Assembly: GCA_964016875.1 (NCBI GenBank)
Contig: OZ024733.1
Coordinates: forward strand, 26,145,324-26,209,323
Source of the DNA: Fallopia convolvulus
Lineage: Eukaryota; Streptophyta; Magnoliopsida; Caryophyllales; Polygonaceae
Direction: 5' to 3'
Length of the DNA stretch: 64,000 bases
This document shows positions 56,897-64,000 of the stretch, in pieces (the first letter of the stretch is position 1; the number at the start of each line of letters is the position of its first letter). The notes under the pieces are model-generated. The model did no database searches. It saw only the letters and a program-made list of their open reading frames with translations, and had not been told where the DNA came from. The position numbers and the translations under genes were made by a program.

Positions 56897-57228
56897 ATGA
56901 ATTCAAAGGAGAACCAAAATTTGTTTAACTTCTCAATCTTGCCCAAGGAGGAGAAAATTGTTAATGAGGCAATCAAGAAGCACCCGGGTTCGGGTTCGGG
57001 TCCTGTCTAGTCCACGGTTGGCCCATATGTGTCTAGAAACATTGAAGAGATATATTGTGAATTCGGATAATTTAGGGTTGTCCTTAAGAACCCTTGTTAT
57101 GAGTTGTTTCGTCGTCATAAAGCCCCATCGTCAATGGTGATGGAACTGTTTACTGTGCTTAGAAGGCCAAGATTGTTGACCGTGTTCCCACAATTCTGGC
57201 CTTTGGTGGTGGCGTTGGTGGTGTTCCG
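56897..57228 (+). pseudogene. array unit U11 exon, last copy
   Basis: ATG and TTG at the shared site are kept. A TAG in GTCTAGTCC ends the frame at about codon 37, and further indels (GAAGAGATATATTGTG) follow. The donor is GTAAAAT. The intron-like block continues only to about 57297, where the sequence becomes unique. Confidence 0.75.
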
Positions 57229-57297
57229 GTAAAATCGATTAATTGTATTTTTTTTAATTTTAGAAAATATATTAGAAAAAAGAGTTTGGTTCAAATG

Positions 57298-57807
57298 ATG
57301 CCTTATTATGAAAAAGTTTGAAAAATTAGCTCTAATAAAGTTTGAAAAATAACTAAATGGTTTTAAATGTCAACTATTGCATTTGGTTTGAGTGGTTCAA
57401 ATTCTTAGAACTTCACCATGGAGTTATAAATCTCATTCCATAAAAAAACGATGAATCATTCAATCATTGCTACGCGGAGCACCTTAGTTCCCACATGAGC
57501 AAAACGAAACAAAAGTGAATCAACATTATACATGTACAATGGTTAACTTACATAAATAGACTAAAGTTTTGCGTTACAAAGACTGATTCCAAATCTATAC
57601 ATTTTTAATGTACCATTTAATTTAAAATGCCACATACTGTTCATTCTGGCGAAAGAGCCCCTCCAGTGATTTTTGGGTTCTACTATAACCCTCAAGCTAT
57701 AGATGTTGCCATTGTCATGGGGGATGGTGTAACGCAAAACCCTAACCCTAATTTTAAGGGCAAGTTTAGTGTGCTCCCCCATCTGTGCACATAAATGGGC
57801 AATCTGA
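57298..57807. other. unique region after the array
   Basis: No clear gene. A plus-strand stretch (57627-57790) reads PPVIFGFYYNPQAIDVAIV and continues to LCT before a TAA; the minus strand is also open (57561-57824). Codon-level evidence favours neither. It may include intron or exon sequence of the gene ending at 58050. Confidence 0.35.
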
Positions 57808-58050
57808 TCAGACAGTTCCATCAAAACACTACAACGACATCCATTCGATCGCGTGGGGCATGGATCGGGTTCTGGCCGGATCGGGACGAGTACGTTCCAA
57901 AGAGAGGAAGGTGGTTTTCGGTGGCTAAAGCCTAAAGAGGAGGGTACCGTCGCCGATGGAGGAAGTGTTGAAGCTGATAATAATGGTGGAAATGCTCATT
58001 ATGATGTCTCAGCCATTGATCTAAGCCTTAAGCTCGGTCCTCCTAGTTAA
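57808..58050 (+). CDS. probable terminal exon ending in an LxLxL (EAR-like) motif
   Basis: An open stretch of 80 codons with no ATG at a sensible start, preceded by TGA at 57805, ends with TAA at 58048-58050. Text: HGSGSGRIGTSTFQREEGGF, RWLKPKEEG, NNGGNAHYD and a final AIDLSLKLGPPS. DLSLKL fits the LxLxL form of EAR repression motifs. The Gly/Asp/Glu-rich composition looks like the end of a plant regulatory protein. A splice acceptor is possible at ACAG (57812-57815). It could be the true last exon of the array gene, but nothing proves this. A retrotransposon lies 30 bases after the stop. Confidence 0.45.
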   Translation, partial: SDSSIKTLQRHPFDRVGHGSGSGRIGTSTFQREEGGFRWLKPKEEGTVADGGSVEADNNGGNAHYDVSAIDLSLKLGPPS

Positions 58051-58085
58051 GACAAGTTAATTGCCAGCAGAATAATTACCCTTTA

Positions 58086-58481
58086 TGTTGCAGGGTTTTG
58101 GAGTTGCAAGAAAGATAGGATGGATTAGGAACTCGAGAGTTCGAAGAATCCAAAATCAACACATTAGGGCCAGTGATTGATTGAACACCAACCGATGAGC
58201 GAGTTGAATGATTTGAATGGAAAGCTGAGAGTTTTCAGAAATAGAGAGGATACTGTTTCATTGATGCGGCACAAAATTACATAACGAATATTTAAAGGGG
58301 CTAAGCTAGGTTATCCAAAAGGGCAAGACACTGAACCGGGTTCTACAATGCCCAAAGGTGAACCGGGTTGTTTAGGGAATTCAAAAACAGAACCGGGAAA
58401 AGACAGTAAACCAGCAACAAGAGTCATAACAGGGACTGAAATTACATGAAATTGAAAGCCGCTTGTGATTGCTCTGCAACA
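58086..58481 (-). repeat. 3' LTR of the chromovirus
   Basis: 396 bp with perfect 8-base inverted ends TGTTGCAG / CTGCAACA. It differs from the other LTR only by transitions and one extra T (CAAAGGTGAACC). Confidence 0.93.
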
Positions 58482-58491
58482 GATCTCCCCC
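58482..58491 (-). promoter_or_regulatory. polypurine tract of the chromovirus
   Basis: On the minus strand GGGGGAGATC abuts the 3' LTR, the normal place for plus-strand priming. Confidence 0.75.
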
Positions 58492-58509
58492 ATCGGAGCA
58501 TCCTTGTCC

Positions 58510-61440
58510 TCAAGGATGAAACTCCGGGAATTTCCTGGTAAGTTCATCGACAAACTCCCAGGTAGCCTCTTCAACTGGTGCATTTTTCCATTTAACCAAC
58601 AACTTAGTTGTGGCAGCAGATCCCCTTTTGACAAGTTGGCGATCGAGGATGGTTTCTGGCTCCCTCACAACGCCAACATCAATGAAGTACTGTGGGATGT
58701 CAATCTTTGTGACTGAAGTCGGATTTGGACAGAGTTTGAGTTGACTTACATGAAACACGTCGTGAATCGCAGCTGAAGCAGGGAGCTAGAGTTTATATGC
58801 GACTTGTCCTATTTTATCAGTAATGAGGAAGGGTCCATGGAACCGAGGGGAAAGCTTGTGAGGCCCGCGCCCTTTGAGGTTGGTTTGTCGATATGGTTGT
58901 AGCTTCAAGTATACCCACTGACCGATATCAAAGTGCCTCTCTGATCGATGTCGGTTAGTGAACTGAGACATCCGGTGTTGGGCACGGACAAGATGATGTT
59001 TAAGGACCCGAATTAGCTCTTCTCGTTTTGACATGCTGCAGTCAAGTGAGGCGATCCTCGATTCGCCGGGCAAGTAAGGGAGGTGAATTGGTGGGGTTTG
59101 CCCATAAAGGATTTCATATGGTGTTGCATTTGTGGCAGTGTGGTGGTTGGTGTTGTACCACCATTCCGCGAGTGGCAGCCATGAGCTCCATGTGGTTGGG
59201 GTTTCCAAGCACATAAAACGAAGGTATGTTTCAAGTGTGCGGTTGGTGACTTCGGTTTGCCCGTCGCTTTGTGGATGATAAGTAGAAGAGAAGTTGAGCT
59301 GCACACCTTGGAGTTTGAAGAACTCTTGCCACACCTCGCTTAGGAAAATAGGATCTCGATCACTGACCACGGATTTTGGGAATCCATGGAGTTTGAATAC
59401 ATGATCAAGGTATGCTTGCGCCACGTCTAAAGCTGAGTAAGGGTGTCTCAAGGGGGTGAAGTGTGCGTATTTGCTTAGATGATCAACTACCACGAGTATA
59501 GTGGTGAATTTCTTGACTGAAGCTGGCAGCCCCTCGATGAAATCGAGGCTAATGTCCTCCCACACCGCTTCTGGGATGGGTAAGGGCTGTAAGAGTCCCG
59601 GATAAGCGGCGTGATCAGATTTGCTCCGTTGGCAAGTGCTACATTTTCATACATAATTTTTCACTTCTCGATGTAGGCCCTTCCAATAGAACAGTCGACG
59701 CACTCGTTGAGTGGTAGCATCTTTCCCCGAGTGTCCTCCCACAGGGGAGTCATGAAGCCACTTTAAGATTTTCGTCTTGAGGACTGGGTTGTCTCCTATG
59801 ACCAGTTTTCCCTTCCGTCGAAGCTCCTTATTAGCAAAGGAAAACTTAGAGTGGGAAGTGGGGTTTGTAGCCAGGTCCTGAATTAATTTCTTGAGGGCAG
59901 GATCCTCTTCCCAAGCTTGCTTTATTTCCTCATACATGTCATCGTTCTGCAAAGTGAGGTGAATGTGCAACAGCTCGGAGTGTGTGAGACGGGACAAGGC
60001 ATCAGCAGCAGCGTTTTCATTACCCTTTTTGTACTGGATTTTGTAGTCAAACCCCATCAACTTTGCAAGCCACATATGTTGAAATGGTGTCGTGACAGAT
60101 TGGTCAAGCAAGAACTTCAAACTCTTCTGATCTGTCTTGATAATGAAGTGCTGCTGAGTTAAATAGGAGCTCCATTTTTGGACCACGTATACGACAGCTA
60201 GGAGTTCTCTCTCGTAAACCGACAAAAGTTGGTGCCGGTGGCTTAATGTCTTGCTAATAAAGCAGATCGGGTGGTGATGTTGCATCAGTACAGCACCGAT
60301 ACCACTACCGGATGCATCAGTTTCGATCACAAAGACTTTATTAAAGTCGGGCAAAGCTAGGACTGGGGTAGTAGAGAGGGCTGTTTTGAGTTGATCAAAA
60401 GCTGTAATGGCATCTTGTGACCAGGAAAAGCAGTCCTTTTTTAGCATATTGGCAAGCGGTCGAGCAATAAGGCCATAGTTTTTGACAAAACGTCGGTAGT
60501 AGTTGGTTAAACCAAGGAAACTCCGGAGTTTTTTAATGGTGTTTGGGAGGGGCCAGTCTATAATTGCTTTGATTTTGGATGGGTCCGTGCTAACCCCATG
60601 AGCTTAGATAAAATGCCCAAGGTACTCGATTCGCGCTGCGCCGAAAGTACATTTAGATCCTTTGAGGAAGAGCTGATTGCGCGCCAATATTTCAAACACC
60701 ACTTCAAGATGTAGAAGGTGATCCTCCCAAGTCTTGCTATAGACGAGTATGTCGTCAAAAAAGACCAACACGAACTTTCTTAAACACTCTCGAAAGAGTT
60801 CATTCATTAGACTTTGGAATGTACATGGCGCGTTGGTGAGGCCGAACGGCATCACGAGAAATTCGTAATGGCCGGAGTGTGTCTTGAATGCTGTTTTGAA
60901 CACATCATTGATGTCCATTCGAATTTGATGGAAACCCGCTCGCAAATCAAGTTTGGAAAATAATGTGGCTCCACCAAGTTCATCAAGCAAGTCATCCAGG
61001 AGCGGAATAGGGTATTTGTGCTTCACCGTTTGAGCATTAAGTTCCCGGTAATCCACACAAAGACGCCAACTACCGTCTTTCTTTTTCACAAGTACCACCG
61101 GAGAAGCATAGGGACTCTCGCTGGTTTGAATTATTCATGTGGCTAGCATATCAGAGATCAGGGACTCGATTGCATCTTTTTGGGCTGTTGGATATCTGTA
61201 TGGCCTTTTGCTAACGGGGTTTGAACCATGCTGAAGTGGAATCTTGTGGTTGTGACCATTTCTGAATGGTGGAAGCTGGTGTGGTTCCTAGAATATGTTG
61301 TCAAACGCCTGCAACACATTATCAAATGCAGCGGGGGCGGTAGTTGACGCATCAGAGGCTGAGATGTGCTGTAGGGTGGGGCTGAAAGGTGAATCTCCTC
61401 CTGTTGTTGCATGAATTAAAGCCAGCTGAGGTCCTTGAGC
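58510..61440 (-). pseudogene. pol: chromovirus pol: RT, RNase H, integrase, chromodomain
   Basis: A single frame carries RT (VLVKKKDGSWRLCVDYREL, LDLRAGFHQIRM, MPFGLTNAPCTFQ, catalytic FFDD), RNase H (ETDASGSGIGAVLM, ELLAVVY, KTDQKSLKFLLDQ) and the integrase H-H finger (HDSPVGGHSGKDAT). The integrase core follows (SLDFIEGLP, SDRDPIFLS, HPQSDGQTEVTNRTLE). The end is an SH3-like tail and a chromodomain (LLVKWKNAPVEEATWEF). Stops interrupt it at 61288-61290 (TAG), 61135-61137 (TGA), 60604-60606 (TAA), 59647-59649 (TGA) and 58786-58788 (TAG). Chromodomains guide such elements to modified chromatin. Confidence 0.93.
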
Positions 61441-63015
61441 AAGTATTTTTTCATAGAAGAGCTCTTCACAGCTTTGTATTCCGAATGAGCCAAGCCTCTA
61501 AGGACGTGTTTGTAACCCTGTACACTGAATTCCATTCGGAGCTGGGCGAAATCCCAAATGATAGGACCTAAAGTTGAGAGCCATTGAATGCCCAAAACCA
61601 AATCGCAGCAGCCAAGAGGAAGGACCACGACATCAGATTTGAAAGTGGTGCGTTGTAGCCACCATAAGAAGCCTAAACAAGCGTGGTTCGTGCTTAGTTT
61701 GTTACCATTTGCAACAGAGACGGAGAGTGATTGGATTGGTTCAAGTTTGCACCCGAGCGCTTTGGCTACACCTAAATTAAGAAAGTTATGGGTACTACCC
61801 GAGTCTATCAAGATGTGTAAAGGTCTGCGACCATAATAACCTGTCACTCGCATGGTGTTGAAAGTGGGAACCCCTGTAAGAGCATGTACTGATATTTGTA
61901 GAGTTGTCACCTCTTTTGGTTCTTCCTCTTCAACCAGCTCGTCAGTCTCCTCATCACTGTCACACGACTCCATCAAAAAAGCTTGAGCTTTCTTATGTTT
62001 TAATTGATGACCGGGGGTGTATATCTCGTCATAAAACATACAAATCCCCTTGGCTCGTCTCTCTTGCATTTCAGCATAGGTGAGCGATTTTGTGGATTTA
62101 TCCAAGTTTGGCTTGAAGGGAGTCTGTCGTGGGGGTGGTAAGATGGTTAAGGGCTGGGTTTTTTGTGGGGAGTTTTGTGAGGGTGGTGTGGGTAAAAGAG
62201 GAGGGTTGGATTTTGGAGAGGAGTAGTTTTGTGAGAAGGCATATTTGTTGGCAGACTCTTTGAGCTTAATAAGCTTGGCAACTTGATGAATATTTGTGGG
62301 TGAGAATTGCCGGGCGTGGAGTTGCATCTGAGGGCTCAGGTTAGCAAGAAAAATGCTCAAAGCTTGAGATTGTGGTAGAGAAAGTTTGGTTAAGGCGGAC
62401 TCAAATGCATCAAGGTATGTTTCGACATCACCAGCATACCGGACATTGACAAGCTCAGCGAGCGGGTCATCAATAAGCTCGCAAAATCGAGTAGATATGT
62501 CTGCTACATATTCGGACCATGAGGGAAATGTTCGAGCGTTCACGCATATAGTTGTGATGCCACTGTAAAGCCCTGCCATCCAAATGCAATGAAGCTAATC
62601 TGACCCTGTACTCAGGCACAGTGTTATCAAGAGCAAAAAATTGCTCACATTTGTACAACCAAAGTCGAAGCCCACTTCCGTCAAACTTGGGAAAATCGAC
62701 TTTTGTAAGCCTTGAAGACAACCCACCCGGAAAAATAGAACCACCAGCAGAAGTGGTAATCGGAGCAAAACGAGGGGAAACGAGGTTACCTTGCTCAGCC
62801 TGTGACCCAGATTCGGTCAGAGGTGTCAGCGGCGGGTCCTTATCAGGTGGACGAGGAGGTTGCGCCAAGGCAGCAATCAGGGTTTTCAACTCAGCGATGT
62901 CTTTGTCATGCTTCGCTTGTGCAGCTTCCCTTTCCTTGCTCTGTTGCTCTATTGCGAGAGCCATAGCAGCTTGCATATCGTCTATCATCTTGTTGAGTTC
63001 GTTGTTGGAAGGCAT
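61416..63015 (-). pseudogene. gag: chromovirus gag-protease
   Basis: ATG at 63015 lies 39 bases inside the LTR. The first part (coiled, Gln/Lys-rich, then FPKFDGSGLRLWLYKCEQFF and LHLDGRALQWHHNYMRER) shifts frame near 62530 and continues as FPSWSEYVADISTRF ... KLIKLKESANKY. The expected zinc knuckle reads GICMFYDEIYTPGHQLKHK, with only one of its cysteines left. The protease has HILIDSGSTHNFLN. A second shift near the six-T run at 61446-61451 separates it from pol. Confidence 0.9.
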
Positions 63016-63041
63016 GGTTGCTAGTCAGGCGGAGGAGCAGA

Positions 63042-63053
63042 GCTCTGATACCA
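63042..63053 (-). promoter_or_regulatory. primer binding site for initiator Met tRNA
   Basis: On the minus strand TGGTATCAGAGC follows the LTR end by one base. This is the complement of the plant initiator tRNA-Met 3' end used by many gypsy elements. Confidence 0.92.
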
Positions 63054-63054
63054 A

Positions 63055-63449
63055 TGTTGCAGGGTTTTGGAGCTGCAAGAAAGATAGGATGGATTAGGAA
63101 CTCGAGAGTTCGAAGAATCCAAAACCAACACGTTAGGGCCAGTGATTGATTGAACACCAACCGATGAGCGAGTTGAATGATTTGAATGGAAAGCTGAGAG
63201 TTTTCAGAAATAGAGAGGATATTGTTTCATTGATGCGGCACAAAATTACATAACGAATATTTAAAGGGGCTAAGCTAGGTTACCCAAAAGGGCAAGACAC
63301 TGAACCGGGTTCTACAATGCCCAAAGGGAACCGGGTTGTTTAGGGAATTCAAAAACAGAACCGGGAAAAGACAGTAAATCGGCAACAAGAGTCATAACAG
63401 GGACTGAAATTACATGAAATTGAAAGCCGCTTGTGATTGCTCTGCAACA
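63055..63449 (-). repeat. 5' LTR of the chromovirus
   Basis: 395 bp, ends TGTTGCAG / CTGCAACA. It should contain the element's promoter; no single convincing TATA box was picked. Confidence 0.93.
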
Positions 63450-63639
63450 CTTTATTTTTATTTAAGTGTCTAATTAATTTTGTGTTTGAAGTTTAAATTC
63501 TGGCGATTAGTCGTTGAAATATATATTGTGTTTGTTTCTCAACTTTGTACGTTGGTGAATGGTGAAGGGGTATGGGTTATTTTTTGTATTAAACTGTGAT
63601 TTTATTTCGGTTTGTATAATTGTTTGGTTAATTAGTTTA

Positions 63640-63828
63640 ACGATTTTTATAACATGTGCCCTGAGGGTATAGGTTAAGAACCTAATTATAGTTAGAAATC
63701 AATAATTTTGTATTTAGAGTTCTTTTAATTTTTTTTGTAAAGGGTTCATGATTTCCAAAATAGGGTTTTAGTTTTTAAATTCGGGTTCTTATTCTATTAT
63801 TCCCTAAGGACATAGGATAGAAAAACCG
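63640..63828. mobile_element. MITE of the TGCCC..GGGCA family
   Basis: It starts ACGATTTTTATAACATG, has TGCCCTGAGGGTATAGG near the left end, and ends with the inverted ..CCCTAAGGACATAGGATAG then AAAAACCG. TTTA lies on both sides (a 6-of-8 match over eight bases). Related to 17363-17548. Confidence 0.6.
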
Positions 63829-64000
63829 TTTATTTAAAAGCATTTTGTAAGCTGACTATCTATATCTATATAGTATGTAAATTTTGTTCTTTTGGTCGCA
63901 TTATTCCAACTCAAATGGTCCATATATTACATAATTAACAAAATCTTCAATTTACATAAGAGATCGTTCACATTACATTAATAACTTAGATTTTAAAAAA

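Larger units (their letters stand above)
30827..57297 (+). repeat. tandem array of promoter + first-exon modules (U1-U11), split by an Athila element
   Basis: A module of about 1.1-1.5 kb recurs head to tail. Its order is a conserved upstream region, TATA box, leader (CTCACACCCAAATTTACAA), ATG, 105-110-codon exon, GTAAGAT donor and about 500 bases of conserved intron-like DNA, after which the next upstream region begins. Exon starts lie at 31634, 33110, 34243, 36182, (37296, headless), 50096, 51632, 53164, 54451, 55728 and 56897. A partial unit (intron part only) lies at 30827-31090. Three subgroups are visible at the exon end: FGGGVP (U1-U5; GVDP in U3), FGGGFR (U6-U7) and FGGGVGGVP (U8-U11, second glycine changed to cysteine in U9). 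No second exon was found in any module. Confidence 0.85.
58086..63449 (-). mobile_element. chromovirus (Ty3/gypsy) LTR retrotransposon, complete but inactivated
   Basis: Target duplication CTTTA (58081-58085, 63450-63454). LTRs of 396 bp (58086-58481) and 395 bp (63055-63449) both have ends TGTTGCAG..CTGCAACA. Read on the minus strand the order is LTR, initiator-Met primer site, gag, protease, RT, RNase H, integrase, chromodomain, polypurine tract (GGGGGAGATC), LTR. The LTRs differ at seven bases plus one indel (about 1.8 %). Five in-frame stops and two frameshifts disable gag-pol. Confidence 0.95.

Noticed and set aside
30827..57297. CRISPR-like or satellite array
   Set aside because: The repeat unit is over 1 kb and contains promoter, exon and splice donor; there are no short regularly spaced repeats.
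57561..57824. 87-residue minus-strand frame downstream of the array
   Set aside because: Opens without a clear ATG, overlaps a similarly open plus-strand stretch, and shows no recognised domain; it cannot be told from chance.

Overview
This window is repeat-rich nuclear DNA of a flowering plant, probably a eudicot. The evidence is Sirevirus-type copia, Athila-type and chromovirus-type gypsy retrotransposons, Mutator-, hAT- and CACTA-type transposons, Stowaway MITEs, a tRNA-derived SINE, LINE remnants, plant-style C2H2/EAR genes and very AT-rich spacers. No bacterial, organellar or CRISPR features were seen. Nearly every long reading frame belongs to a broken mobile element. The species cannot be named from the sequence alone.

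Layout. 1-7605: 3' part of a Sirevirus-like copia element with damaged gag and pol, an extra downstream ORF and a 3' LTR. 7606-25974: a large tandem duplication whose two arms each end in a single-finger C2H2 gene with a C-terminal DLNLP (EAR-type) motif (18978-20054 and 25531-25974). The left arm was later split by a 5.6-kb Mutator-like element (9629-15253, 9-bp target duplication) and carries a SINE with perfect 15-bp duplications. 20644-21141 and 26462-27560: minus-strand LINE remnants. 27620-28829: the 3' end of a CACTA transposon with palindromic subterminal repeats.

30827-57297: a tandem array of about eleven copies (U1-U11 here) of a 1.1-1.5-kb module. Each module holds a TATA promoter, a 5' UTR, one roughly 105-codon first exon of an unrecognised protein, a splice donor and the start of an intron. 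No second exon is present between modules. Only U1 is intact, and most inner copies share one nonsense codon. The array is interrupted by Stowaway MITEs, an LTR fragment and an 11.4-kb Athila-type element (38338-49731). That element lost its RT/RNase H/integrase core and was itself hit three times: by an hAT element (43103-43712), a Pack-MULE carrying what looks like formin exon sequence (45236-46215) and a 1.4-kb mini LTR retrotransposon (46762-48163). All three have recognisable target duplications.

57808-63454: a short terminal exon ending in an LxLxL motif, followed 30 bp after its stop codon by a chromovirus (Ty3/gypsy, minus strand). The chromovirus has 396/395-bp LTRs, a CTTTA target duplication, an initiator-Met tRNA primer site and a chromodomain, but five in-frame stops and two frameshifts. 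A 190-bp MITE closes the window.

The two tandem zinc-finger genes are the only complete ordinary genes; their EAR motifs suggest nuclear transcriptional repressors. The most unusual structure is the amplified promoter-plus-first-exon array.
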